A stretch of DNA of 64,000 nt from JADKFD01 sp050250665 (GCA_050250665.1 JBFWOF010000012.1:57349-121348), one strand, 5' to 3'. Shown: positions 35,820 through 44,857, numbered from the stretch's first letter. Numbers and translations are program-made. The notes: generated by a model from the sequence alone, not told the origin.

Positions 35820-36372
35820 GATTCTTCCCTACCAGCTCGACTGGCCCGTGCACTTCGAGCGCCTCGCGGCCAGGATTCGAACGGCTCTGGGGCAGCGCGC
35901 GCTGCGCGTGGATCACATCGGCTCCACCTCTGTTCCCGGACTCAGCGCCAAGGACGTCATCGATATCCAGGTGACGGTGCCCGCCCTCGGTGCTGATATC
36001 GCGCTGGACCTGCGCTCGGCGGGCCTGGTCCAGCGCGGGCAAGTCCGCCTGGATCATGTTCCTCCGGGTGAAGTGGCCGATGCCGCCGAGTGGAGCAAAC
36101 TGCTGTTCGCACAGCCGCCGGACGAGCGCCGGGCGCATGTGCACGTGCGCGTGGCCGGTCGCCGCAATCAGCGCTACGCGCTGCTGTTTCGAGACTATCT
36201 GCGAGCCCATCCGGCCACGGCCGAGGCCTACGCCGAACTCAAGCGCCGGCTCGCCGCCAGCCTGTCCGACCCGAAGGACTATCCGGAAGTGAAGGATCCC
36301 GCTGTCGACCTGATCTATCTGGCGGCGCAGGCCTGGGCCGCACAGAGTGCCTGGGCACCAACGCAAGACTGA
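35812..36372 (+). CDS. GrpB family protein (UPF0157, nucleotidyltransferase-like)
   Basis: 186 aa, ATG 35812 inside the end of the GNAT gene. Family marks: EILPYQLDWPVHFERLAARI near the start, RVDHIGSTSVPGLSAKDVIDIQV (the GSTS...D.D-like nucleotidyltransferase core), RAHVHVR and LLFRDYLRAHP. GrpB proteins resemble minimal nucleotidyltransferases and often travel with GNATs, as here; the substrate is unknown. Confidence 0.9.
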   Translation: MIEILPYQLDWPVHFERLAARIRTALGQRALRVDHIGSTSVPGLSAKDVIDIQVTVPALGADIALDLRSAGLVQRGQVRLDHVPPGEVADAAEWSKLLFAQPPDERRAHVHVRVAGRRNQRYALLFRDYLRAHPATAEAYAELKRRLAASLSDPKDYPEVKDPAVDLIYLAAQAWAAQSAWAPTQD

Positions 36373-36408
36373 TCTACTGCGCCCCGCGTCGTCTCAGGAA
36401 GCCCCGGT

Positions 36409-36900
36409 TCAGGGCCGAGTCCGTTCGAAATCCATGGTCCAGTTGGTCTCCCAGGTCTGGCCGGCGTCGGCGGAGAACGCCTGTTCCCAGCGGGCCGCAT
36501 CAGCACTCACCGGCAGCCAGAGAAAGCGCACCCGGATCGGCCGGCCTTCCAGGGTGTCGTCGGCGTAGAAGCGGCCCTGCCCATCACTGAATCGCCCGAC
36601 CACCGGCGTGTCCAGATGATGCGGGGAGCGCCCGTCCAGCCACCAGATCGCCCACTGCCCGCTGGCCACATCCAGCGAGCGGAAGGCGGCCGCACGATAG
36701 GTGCCTTCGGGCGGATGCAGCAGATTGTCCTCGACATTGCCGCGTTCCCCCAGAATCTTGCGAGTGGACGAGATTCCGTCGAATTCCTGCCACTCGGTGC
36801 AGCCTGCCAGCCTATGCTTGAGCCGGCGATGGCGCACGCGCCAGTCGCCGATGATGAAATCGAAGTCAGACTCCGGGGATGACGGAAGGCCGGCGCTCAT
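36409..36900 (-). CDS. DUF1579-like / lipocalin-like small protein
   Basis: 163 aa, cytoplasmic. The sequence FDFIIGDWRVRHRRLKHRLAG...EWQEFDG...GNVEDN, then QWAIWWLDGR, VVGRFSDGQGRFYADD and WEQAFSADAGQTWETNW, is the pattern of a conserved bacterial family with a beta-barrel fold that I associate with DUF1579. No enzymatic motif. It is convergent with the GrpB gene (36 bp apart) and divergent from the DUF6090-like gene. Confidence 0.6.
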   Translation of the reverse strand: MSAGLPSSPESDFDFIIGDWRVRHRRLKHRLAGCTEWQEFDGISSTRKILGERGNVEDNLLHPPEGTYRAAAFRSLDVASGQWAIWWLDGRSPHHLDTPVVGRFSDGQGRFYADDTLEGRPIRVRFLWLPVSADAARWEQAFSADAGQTWETNWTMDFERTRP

Positions 36901-37047
36901 GGGTGTCTCGCTCCGATGGTTCAGGGAATTGTCGAATGTCCAGGACCGACATCATCGATCAGTCCGAGCACGATCCACCGTGCACTCCCGCCACCGAACT
37001 GGCACCAGCCTGCAGCCAGTGCGACGGCCCCACATCAGGAGCGAAGC

Positions 37048-37830
37048 ATGTTGTTGCGCCGGTTCACACAATCGCTGAGGGACCAGAACTGGACCGCGAT
37101 CACCATCGAGTTCGTGCTGCTGGTGGTGGGCGTGTTTCTCGGCATCCAGGTATCCAACTGGAATAGCGAGCGCGAGACCCGGCAGAAGTCCGCCATCTTC
37201 ACCGAGAGACTCCGGGAGGATCTGCGGGTCGAATCCTGGCGCTACCAGTTTCTGCTCGCGTACTACGCCGATGTGCGCGACGCCACCGAGGCCACCGCGA
37301 ATGCGCTGAGCGGCACGGCACTCCTGTCGAACCGGGATTTTATCGTCAACGCCTACCGGGCCACCCAGTACAAGCAGGGCGCCAGCCGTCGAGCCACCTA
37401 CGATGAGTTGATCTCCACCGGCAACATCGGGCTGATCGAGGACCGTGAGTTGCTGAAGCTCGCGGTACGCGCCTACAGCGTGGCCACGATCGACAACATG
37501 GTCCAGGAAGGTGTCGAATCACCCTATCGCACACTGTTCCGCATGACCGTCCCCAACAATACCCAGCGAGCCCTCGGCAAGCAGTGCGGCGACCGCTACA
37601 TCCTGCCCGGCGACTACCGCGACTTCGATCATGTGATCGATTATCCCTGTGAACTGGAACTGCCCGATGCCGATATCGATGCCGCCGCGCAGGCGCTGCG
37701 CGATGACCCACAAACCCTGCGCTATCTGCGGCTGCGCGTGGCCGATATCGAAACCCGTCTGGCCGATCTGACCGGTAACAATCGCGACGTCTTCGAGGGC
37801 TTTTTGGAGATTGCGAAACAGAAACCATGA
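37048..37830 (+). CDS. DUF6090-like single-pass membrane protein
   Basis: 260 aa from ATG 37048, after CAGGAG. A short basic leader is followed by the membrane helix WTAITIEFVLLVVGVFLGIQVSNWN (about 15-39); IQVSNWN after the helix is the recurring signature of this group. The remainder is a helical domain (ERETRQKSAIFTERLREDL...RATYDELISTGNIGLI). Function unknown. It ends 81 bp before the second ECF sigma gene on the same strand and may be part of that regulatory operon or its target. Confidence 0.7.
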   Translation: MLLRRFTQSLRDQNWTAITIEFVLLVVGVFLGIQVSNWNSERETRQKSAIFTERLREDLRVESWRYQFLLAYYADVRDATEATANALSGTALLSNRDFIVNAYRATQYKQGASRRATYDELISTGNIGLIEDRELLKLAVRAYSVATIDNMVQEGVESPYRTLFRMTVPNNTQRALGKQCGDRYILPGDYRDFDHVIDYPCELELPDADIDAAAQALRDDPQTLRYLRLRVADIETRLADLTGNNRDVFEGFLEIAKQKP

Positions 37831-37911
37831 TGCTGTCGGCGCTCAGCCCCGATGAGCGCGCCTGACCATTGGTGGCATCATGTTCGCTGGTCTCAGCAGC
37901 GCATCGTAGGC

Positions 37912-38481
37912 ATGCAACCCTCACAGGACTTGACCGGCCTGCTCCTGGCTTGGCGCCAGGGCCTGGACTCGCCCAGCAAGGCCCTGGAGCAGGAGATCTA
38001 TGCCAGCCTGAAACGGATGGCCCATGCGCGCTGGCGACAGGGCGGCCAGTCGCAGACCTTCAGCCCTTCTGAGCTGGTGCAGGAAGCGGCGATCCGGCTG
38101 TTGAATGGTTCGGTGGACTGGTCCTCGCGAGTGCATTTCTTTGCCCTGGCGGCGCTGCAGATGCGCGCCGTGCTGATTGATCGGGCGCGCGCCCGCAGCG
38201 CCGACAAGCGTGGCGGTGGCGCCGCTCCGGCAACCCTGGCGGAGGTCAATGCCGACGAGCTTCCCGGCAGCGCTGGCATCGACGAGCAGATCCTCGATCT
38301 CGATCAGGCGCTGAGCAAGCTGGCGCAGGAAGATGCGCGCGCCGCGCGTGTGGTCGAACTCACCTATTTCGGCGGGCTGCAGACTCCGGAAGTCGCCCTG
38401 GTGCTGGGCGTGAGCCGGCGCACGGTCGAGAAATCCCTGGCCTACGGGCGCGCGCTGCTGCAGCAGCACCTGGCCGGATGA
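37912..38481 (+). CDS. ECF RNA polymerase sigma factor (kinase-associated type, pair 2)
   Basis: 189 aa, ATG 37912. Region 2: EQEIYASLKRMAHARW...FSPSELVQEAAIRLL...HFFALAALQMRAVLIDRARAR; linker KRGGG; region 4: ARVVELTYFGGLQTPEVALVLGVSRRTVEKSLAYGRALL. Same TIGR02999-like type as the first sigma gene, only moderately similar to it. It overlaps the kinase start by four bases (ATGA), a tighter link than in pair 1. No anti-sigma gene is near. Confidence 0.93.
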   Translation: MQPSQDLTGLLLAWRQGLDSPSKALEQEIYASLKRMAHARWRQGGQSQTFSPSELVQEAAIRLLNGSVDWSSRVHFFALAALQMRAVLIDRARARSADKRGGGAAPATLAEVNADELPGSAGIDEQILDLDQALSKLAQEDARAARVVELTYFGGLQTPEVALVLGVSRRTVEKSLAYGRALLQQHLAG

Positions 38482-41400
38482 GCCTGCACAGCAACCGCGA
38501 GCTGTTTGATCTGGCGCTGTCGCTGGCGCCGGAATCACGTGATGCCTGGTTGGCGCAGGCGGCCGCGGATCCGGAGCAGTTGCAACAGGTGCGGGCGCTG
38601 CTGGCCGCCTGCGATACCCAGTCAAATATTGCCGGTCGCGTGCGCCGAGCGGCCGATGCCTCCAGTCGTGAACTCGGCTGGTCCGGACACCTCGGCCCCT
38701 ATCGCTTGCTGGAACTGCTGGGCGAAGGCGGCATGGGCATGGTCTGGAAGGCCGAACGCGACGACGGCGAGTTTCGCCATCAGGTCGCGATCAAGACCCT
38801 GCGCGGCCGACCCTCGCCCGCTGCAGTGGAGCGCCTGCGCCAGGAGCGGCAGATTCTGGCCGGCCTGGTCCATCCCCATATCGCCCGCCTGCTGGACGGT
38901 GGGACCACGCCGGCGGGTGATCCTTATCTGGTGATGGAGTACATCGACGGCATGCCGCTGCGGGACTGGCTGCGGGCGACCCGACCCAGTCTGCAGCAGC
39001 GCCTGCAGCTGTTTGCCACGCTCTGCCGCGCCGTGGCCTTTGCCCACCAGCGACTGGTGGTGCATTGCGACATCAAACCCGGCAATGTGATGGTGCGCGC
39101 CGATGGCACCCCGGTGTTGCTGGACTTTGGTGTCGCCCAGCTGGTGGATCTGGCCAACGAGGAGGCGCCAGAGCTGAGCTTTGCCGGTACGCCCGCCTAC
39201 GCCAGTCCGGAGCAGCTGTTGCACCAGCCGGTGACGGTGCAGAGCGACGTCTGGGGCCTGGGCATGCTGATGATCGAGCTGCTCGCCGGCGTGCGCCCGA
39301 CCTGCCGCCTGCTGGACGGTCGTGCCGAGGAGCTGCCGCTGGCCAGCAGCCTGGCCGAAGGCCTGAGCGTGCAGGAACGCGCCGAGCGCCTGGCACTGGA
39401 TCCGCAACGCCTGCGCGGCGATCTCGACAGCCTGCTGGCCAAGGCTCTGCGCGTCGAGGCGCGGCAACGTTACAGCGGCGCCGCCGAACTGGCCCTGGAC
39501 CTGGACAACCATCTGGCGCACCGGCCAGTCAGCGCGCGCGGCGGTCACTGGCGTTATCTGCTCGGCAAGACCCTGCGCCGACATCGCGCCGCGGTGGTGG
39601 CTGGCGCCCTGGCACTGGCAGCCTTGATCAGCCTGTCACTGTCGCTGCTGCGGCAATATGAGCAAACCCGACTGGCGCTCGCCGTGGCCGAGCAGCGCCA
39701 GCAGGAACTGCGTGGCACGGTCGAATTCCTGACCGGCATGTTCTCGGAGTTCGATCCCAATGTCGCACCGGGACGCTTGCTGACGCCGCAGGCTCTGACC
39801 GATCTGGCCAAGGCGCGCCTCGATGCCCTGCCCGATCTGCCACCCGGTGCGCGCATCGAGCTGATGCGCAGCCTGGCCTCGATCTACAACAACATCGGCG
39901 CCAATGAACCGGCGCTGGAACTCAGCCTGAAACTGATCGAACTGCTGCAACAACACGGGGCAGCGGACACCGAACTGGCCAGCGCCCGGCTGATGGCAGC
40001 GATCTCGCTGGAGCGCCTGGGGAGGGTCAAGGAAGGGCTGGTGATGGCGCAGCAGGCCGAGCGCGGCAGTCGTGGCAGTACGGATGCGCTGTTGCGGGGC
40101 GAGACCCTGCTGGCGCTGGGACTGGCCTGGCAGAACAATGCCGATCCGACCGCCGCCGAGGCCAGCTACGCGCAGGCCGAGGGGTATTTCCGACAGTCGC
40201 CAGGTGGACAGGCCGGCCTGGCCAAGCTGCTGCACAACCGCGGTCATCTGGCGCTCTACCAGGGGCAGGCCGAGCGGGCGCTGGACGATTACCGGGAGGC
40301 GGTGCGGATCAAGACCGCTGTCGCCAATGCCGATCATCCCACCGTGTTCACCTCGCGTATGGGCGAGGTCAAGGCGCTGTCCAGGCTGGGTCGATACCCC
40401 GAAGCACTGGCAGTGCTGACCGATCTGATCCCCAGGGTCGAGCGCACCCTGGGCACGGGCAGCGATCGCTACCGGATCCTGCAGAGCGAACTCGGCAGCG
40501 TCTATCAGGATCTGGGCCAGCTGCAGCCCAGCCGCGCAGCCTATCTGCAAGCCGTCGAGCTGAGTCAGGGTGACGGGCACGAGGATCTGAATTACGCCTA
40601 TCTGCTGAACAACCTGGCATCGCTGGACGAGTTGCGCGGCGATACCGAGCAGGCGCTGGCCGGTTATGCGCAATCGCTGGCGCTGCGCGAGCGTCTGGGC
40701 GCCGATGCCGTGAGCCTGGCCCGGGTGCGTATGAACATGGCCCGCACCCTGATCGAGGCGGGACAGGTGGACGCCGCGCAGGCGCTGATCACCGCAGCCA
40801 CCGCAGCGCGTCAGCAGGTGCTGGCGCCGGATCATCCGGATCAGATTCAGGCCCCGGTGCTGCGCCTGCTGAGCGCCGTCGCGCTCGGCGACGCCGAGGG
40901 CGTAGCGTCCAATCTGGTCGTGCTGCGCGCCGCCCTGGCTGGCACGATCACCGGCATGAGCCCGCTGCAGCAAAGCCAGGTCGAACTGGCGATCGCCCGG
41001 GGCGAGCTGTCATTGCAAGGGATAGACAGCGCCAGTGAGTTCGCCGCCAGCGCCCACCAACGCCGCACCCAGCTGTTCCCGGCAGGCCACCCGATGCTAG
41101 CGCAGTCCGCCCTGGTCGGGGCGAGCGCCCGGTTGGCCGCTGGCGATCACGAGCAAGCGGCGCAACTGATCGAGCAGGCGGCACCCGCCATCGAAACGCA
41201 GATGCATGCCACAGCGCCACTGCGCCGCGAACTGGCGCGGCTGCGCGCGGCGCTAGCGACAATTGGACGTGCCGCATTTGTACACCCGCAGCGCGCTGGC
41301 GGATTGATTGCTGATCACCGGCAAGCCGTCGCTGCCGATGGCGATGGACGAGCTGCCGAGCACGTCGAAGGCGGTGATGGTGGCAGCGCCGGTGCAGGCC

Positions 41401-41543
41401 GCATTGGCGCATCGGGCCACCTTGACGGCATTGACGCCGGTGTTGTCGCCATAGGAGATGACCGGGATGCCGGCGGCGTCGACCGTGATCGCACTCAACA
41501 GACCGTTGCTGCTGCTGAGGTTGTCGACCACGGTCACCGTTGA
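38478..41543 (+). CDS. membrane Ser/Thr protein kinase with TPR region (pair 2), 3' end antisense to next gene
   Basis: 1021 aa. Kinase: GEGGMGMVWK (82-91), VAIK Lys 106, catalytic loop HCDIKPGNVM (196-205; Cys replaces the Arg of HRD), DFGVAQ (216-221), SPEQ. Membrane helix about 371-391, then extracytoplasmic TPRs. The last ~96 residues (after about 41252) are read antisense through the 3' end of the convergent propeller-like gene and look like shadow sequence (VAADGDGRAAEHVEGG...). The true domain is about 925 aa, close to the 943 of kinase 1. A stop codon was probably lost, or the frame shifted near 41240. Translationally coupled to its sigma factor. Confidence 0.9.
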   Translation: MSLHSNRELFDLALSLAPESRDAWLAQAAADPEQLQQVRALLAACDTQSNIAGRVRRAADASSRELGWSGHLGPYRLLELLGEGGMGMVWKAERDDGEFRHQVAIKTLRGRPSPAAVERLRQERQILAGLVHPHIARLLDGGTTPAGDPYLVMEYIDGMPLRDWLRATRPSLQQRLQLFATLCRAVAFAHQRLVVHCDIKPGNVMVRADGTPVLLDFGVAQLVDLANEEAPELSFAGTPAYASPEQLLHQPVTVQSDVWGLGMLMIELLAGVRPTCRLLDGRAEELPLASSLAEGLSVQERAERLALDPQRLRGDLDSLLAKALRVEARQRYSGAAELALDLDNHLAHRPVSARGGHWRYLLGKTLRRHRAAVVAGALALAALISLSLSLLRQYEQTRLALAVAEQRQQELRGTVEFLTGMFSEFDPNVAPGRLLTPQALTDLAKARLDALPDLPPGARIELMRSLASIYNNIGANEPALELSLKLIELLQQHGAADTELASARLMAAISLERLGRVKEGLVMAQQAERGSRGSTDALLRGETLLALGLAWQNNADPTAAEASYAQAEGYFRQSPGGQAGLAKLLHNRGHLALYQGQAERALDDYREAVRIKTAVANADHPTVFTSRMGEVKALSRLGRYPEALAVLTDLIPRVERTLGTGSDRYRILQSELGSVYQDLGQLQPSRAAYLQAVELSQGDGHEDLNYAYLLNNLASLDELRGDTEQALAGYAQSLALRERLGADAVSLARVRMNMARTLIEAGQVDAAQALITAATAARQQVLAPDHPDQIQAPVLRLLSAVALGDAEGVASNLVVLRAALAGTITGMSPLQQSQVELAIARGELSLQGIDSASEFAASAHQRRTQLFPAGHPMLAQSALVGASARLAAGDHEQAAQLIEQAAPAIETQMHATAPLRRELARLRAALATIGRAAFVHPQRAGGLIADHRQAVAADGDGRAAEHVEGGDGGSAGAGRIGASGHLDGIDAGVVAIGDDRDAGGVDRDRTQQTVAAAEVVDHGHR

Positions 41544-43133
41544 TCCGCTGCTGCAGGCGGCGTTGGCGCACTTGGCCACGCGCAGCTGCGATCCGCCCCA
41601 GAAGCTGATCACCGGCAAGCCATCATTGCCCATGGCAATGGCCGCCGTGACGCCCTGCGTGCTGCCGTCCAGCGCACTGATGGTGGTGGCGCCGGCGCAG
41701 CTGGCCGTGCTGCATTTGAGGACCCGATAGACGTTGCCGAGGTCCGAGTACACCAGCACTGGCAGACCGTCAGCGCCCAGGGCCAGGGTGGCATATTGGG
41801 CATTGCCGTTGGCCAGCACGGTGGTGATCGTCGCCGACCCCGTACAGGCCGCATTGCTGCATTTGGCCACCTTCAGCGCGCCGGCGGTGGTGCTGTAGGC
41901 GATCACCGGCAGCCCGTCGCCGGGCACCGCAATGCTGGTGTTGTCGGCGGACACCATGTCGATGGTGGTGCTGGTGGCACTGCTGCAGGCGGGATCGGCG
42001 CATTTGCTGACGCTGACGGTGGCGCCGGAACGGGAACTGATCACCGGCAGCTGATCGCTGCCCAGGGCCAGCGAAGCACTCAGTCCACCGACGCTGATGC
42101 TGCGTTGGCCGGAGAAGCTGCAACTCGGATTCTGGCATTTCGCCACGCGCAGGTTCTGGTTGCTGCCATCGTAATAGCTGATCACCGGCAGACCGTCCGC
42201 CGGCACGGCCAGCGAGGATCGGGCAAAAAAGGCCGAGCCGCCGTTGCTCAGCGTTTCGACCAGGCTGAGTTGCTGGGCTTGCGCCGGCGGCTCGCACTGC
42301 AGCGTGCCGTCGGCATTGACGGCACGTACAAAAGTCCCGGCAGCGCAGCTGCTGCTGATCCTTGCCTGCACCTGGGCAGGATTGATCTGGGCGCTGCCGA
42401 CCGCGCCCGGAGCAATCTTGGCCGAGGTCACGTTGGCGTCGATGATGGCGGCGCTGTCCACGGCGTTGTTGGCCAACTTGGCGGCGGTGACGACATCGTT
42501 GGCCAGCTGCGCGGTGCCCACGGCATTGCTGGCCAGATCAACCGCAGCGATGCTGCCATCGGCGATCTGCGCGCTGCCGACGCCACCGTTGGCGATGGAC
42601 AGCGTGCCGCTGCCGGTGATCGGCCCGCCGCTGAGCCCGGTGCCGGCGCCGACGCTGATCACGGTGCCGCCACTGTCGTTGTCGATGCCATCGGCAAAGC
42701 CGGCGGGCACGCCGCTCAGGCCCGACCAGGGCGCGGCGCTGCTGCTGGCTGCGCGCAAAGCTTCCGGCACCGCCCGTATCAGCTGTCGTGGCGCCAGCGT
42801 GGTGTAGGCGCCGCTGCTGGCACCCGGCCGCACCCGCAACTCCAGAAAGCGTTGCTCGCCGACGAAGGCGCTGCTGCCGAAATCGACCGCGGTGCTGAAC
42901 AATCCGTTTTCCACCGGCACATCGGCCGCGCTGACGCAGGCCAGCGCACTGGCACCGGCGAACTGATCGAACAGGCACAACTCCAGGTCAAACAGGCCGT
43001 TTGCGGGTGCGCCGGCGTCACGCAGCTCACCCTGGTAACTGAAAGCGCTGCCCAACGGGGCCGCGGCGACGGGGCTGGGGCAGCTCAATGCCAGCAACAG
43101 GGCGGGAGCCATCAAAGTTCGGAAGGATTTCAC
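41253..43133 (-). CDS. secreted protein with seven propeller-like repeats, each with a CX4C pair
   Basis: 626 aa from GTG 43133, preceded by AAGGAG at six bases. Signal peptide (KSFRTLMAPALLLALSCPSPVAAA). Residues about 25-125 are a FSYQGELRDAGAPANGLFDLEL...RFLELRVRPG module met at the start of many secreted bacterial proteins. Then come VGSAQIADG/VGTAQLAND/KLANNAVDSA helix-like repeats. The C-terminal half has seven ~45-residue units of the form SIA.G.DGLPVISY....LRVAKC.N.AC. Seven such units suggest a beta-propeller, with a C-X4-C in each blade. Function unknown; a binding or adhesion role is likely. Its 3' end overlaps the kinase gene by 291 bp. Confidence 0.8.
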   Translation of the reverse strand: MKSFRTLMAPALLLALSCPSPVAAAPLGSAFSYQGELRDAGAPANGLFDLELCLFDQFAGASALACVSAADVPVENGLFSTAVDFGSSAFVGEQRFLELRVRPGASSGAYTTLAPRQLIRAVPEALRAASSSAAPWSGLSGVPAGFADGIDNDSGGTVISVGAGTGLSGGPITGSGTLSIANGGVGSAQIADGSIAAVDLASNAVGTAQLANDVVTAAKLANNAVDSAAIIDANVTSAKIAPGAVGSAQINPAQVQARISSSCAAGTFVRAVNADGTLQCEPPAQAQQLSLVETLSNGGSAFFARSSLAVPADGLPVISYYDGSNQNLRVAKCQNPSCSFSGQRSISVGGLSASLALGSDQLPVISSRSGATVSVSKCADPACSSATSTTIDMVSADNTSIAVPGDGLPVIAYSTTAGALKVAKCSNAACTGSATITTVLANGNAQYATLALGADGLPVLVYSDLGNVYRVLKCSTASCAGATTISALDGSTQGVTAAIAMGNDGLPVISFWGGSQLRVAKCANAACSSGSTVTVVDNLSSSNGLLSAITVDAAGIPVISYGDNTGVNAVKVARCANAACTGAATITAFDVLGSSSIAIGSDGLPVISNQSASALRVYKCGTSNCR

Positions 43134-43147
43134 GAAGTACTCCTTGA

Positions 43148-43426
43148 TCAAGGACTTTCGAAGCCGTTGGCGTACAGCAGATCGGCGCCGGGCGCGGCCG
43201 CAGTCCAGAAGCCCCCGCTGAGGACATAGCTGCCGCCGCTGGCGGGATGCAGGGGATCGGCATCGGGCTGGCCGATGCTGCCGCGCAGCTGATAACTGCC
43301 ACCGCTGGCCTGAGCACCGCCGCTGGCGATCAGGGCTCGCGGCTGCACGTAGCTGCCACCGCTGGACTGAGCCAGCGCGAGCAGCGGCAGACAAAGTACG
43401 GCCAGGGTCAGGGTTCTGCACAACAT
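43148..43426 (-). CDS. small secreted protein with LLYANGFE tail
   Basis: 92 aa from ATG 43426, with GAGGTG upstream. Signal peptide MLCRTLTLAVLCLPLLALA, then Gly/Ser repeats (SSGGSYVQPRALIAS, ASGGSYQLRGSIGQPDAD, ASGGSYVLSGGFWT), an arrangement that heads or forms many Xanthomonadales exported proteins. It ends GADLLYANGFESP, the same tail type as the beta-helix proteins. The stop is 14 bp from the start of the propeller-like gene, so the two form an operon. Confidence 0.75.
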   Translation of the reverse strand: MLCRTLTLAVLCLPLLALAQSSGGSYVQPRALIASGGAQASGGSYQLRGSIGQPDADPLHPASGGSYVLSGGFWTAAAPGADLLYANGFESP

Positions 43427-43640
43427 GGGCCACCTCAAGTCCATCGACGACGCTTCGCCGGTCTTGCTTGAGCTAATCGCAATATCGGGCCCAACACCGC
43501 ACTGAGCGCAGCTGCAGCCCTCACAGCAGCCCTCAGGGCTACGCCTTCGATTGCGCTTTTTCCCCGGCCTTGTTACAACTTGCGCCGTTGCGGTTGCTAG
43601 ACTGGCACCGTCCGATCGTCATCTATCGAGGGATCCAGCG

Positions 43641-44126
43641 ATGAGCCATTCTCAGAACCTTCTACGATTGGCCGCGGCCTTGTTGCTGGCTTCGGCCACG
43701 GTGCCTGGCATGGCGCAGGACGAGGACACCCAACCACCTCCGAAAGAGCGTTTTGAAGTCACCGAAGACGGCAGCGTGCGCGACAACGAGACCGGATTGC
43801 TCTGGGCCGCCAGGGACAACGGTGGCGATATCGACTGGCAGGGCGCGCAGAACTACTGTCAATCGCAGGGCGGCGCCTGGCGCCTTCCGAGCAGCGCCGA
43901 ACTGCTCAAGATCTACTATCCCAGCGACGATCAGATGCAGGACTGCATCGGCAAGCTCACGTGCAGGGTCACGCCCTTGATCCTCTTGTCCGGGCTGACG
44001 CCGTGGAGCAGCGATCGCAACGGCGCCACCGAGGCTTTCTACGTCTACTTCAATGACGGCCAGCAGTACTCGTACGCCATGACCAACACCCAGGGCAAGC
44101 GCGCGCTGTGCGTGCGTAACCCGTAA
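43641..44126 (+). CDS. exported DUF1566 (Lcl C-terminal-like) protein
   Basis: 161 aa, ATG 43641. Signal peptide MSHSQNLLRLAAALLLASATVPGMA. The rest is a single DUF1566 domain: FEVTEDGSVRDNETGLLWAARDNGGDIDWQGAQNYC, WRLPSSAELLKIY, TPWSSDRNGATEAFYVYFNDGQQ and the end KRALCVR. The conserved Cys pair probably forms a disulfide. Related domains occur in surface and lectin-like proteins; the precise role is unknown. Confidence 0.85.
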   Translation: MSHSQNLLRLAAALLLASATVPGMAQDEDTQPPPKERFEVTEDGSVRDNETGLLWAARDNGGDIDWQGAQNYCQSQGGAWRLPSSAELLKIYYPSDDQMQDCIGKLTCRVTPLILLSGLTPWSSDRNGATEAFYVYFNDGQQYSYAMTNTQGKRALCVRNP

Positions 44127-44129
44127 GCG

Positions 44130-44857
44130 GGGCACGGGGCACGGGGCACGGGAAAAGGCTATAGCCCGGCGCTTTGGTGGGTACATTGCGGGAGCCAGAC
44201 CGTAGGAGCGCCCTCGCGGCGCGACCGGCGATGCGACAACCGCACCCTGAGGCAGATCGCGGCCAGGAGCCGGACGCAAAGGACGCGAAGGAAAAGCAGA
44301 AAGCACGCGAAGAAGAGCGGTTGGAACTTCAAGCTGCTCTGTAGAGACCGTCATCGAATGCGGCTTGGGCCGGGCAGGCACTGCCCGCAGCGCGCGAACA
44401 TCCCGCTGGATCGGTGCGGCTCTGCGGAGGGACGCGCGCCTGCGCGGCCGCTCTTGATTTTCCGGCGAGGCAAGGAGGCGCCGCGGCGCGGCGCCTCCAA
44501 GATCGACAGCTTGCGCGTTGACCCTGGAACGGAGTCAGTGGGAGCCGCGTGTATCGACCCGACACTGCGCACTGGCCGTGAACCACCAGCTTGTCTGTAG
44601 GAGCGACCTCGCGTCGCGACCGGCAAGCCGCACGTCTGTGGCAGCGGTCGCGCCGCAAGGGCGCTCCTACAGGTGAACGAAGCCGGCGCTGCGCTCACGC
44701 TGGCGCCGAGTCCATGACTTACGATCCGGTTTTCATGGAAAGCGCCGCTGCCCGCCATCGGTCATGCATTTTCCAGCCGCGCCCGAATTCGGCCTCAGGA
44801 CGTCTCAATGTGCCTGAATGCAACTGCTAGTCTGCGGAAAAATCCCGGAGGCTCGCC
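44130..44857. repeat. repeat-filled gap upstream of the alpha-2-macroglobulin gene
   Basis: In order: three copies of GGGCACG (44130-44150, the third 7-nt satellite); a half REP of family A (44202-44230); a GCAAAGGACGCGAAGG stretch (44275-44315); a family D element (44425-44499); and a full family A hairpin (44597-44670). No gene is supported in these 730 bp. Confidence 0.8.

Noticed and set aside
43134..43433. 100-residue extension of the propeller-like protein upstream of GTG 43133
   Set aside because: It overlaps in another frame the small secreted gene with its own signal peptide, and reads as Arg-rich shadow; AAGGAG lies just before GTG 43133.
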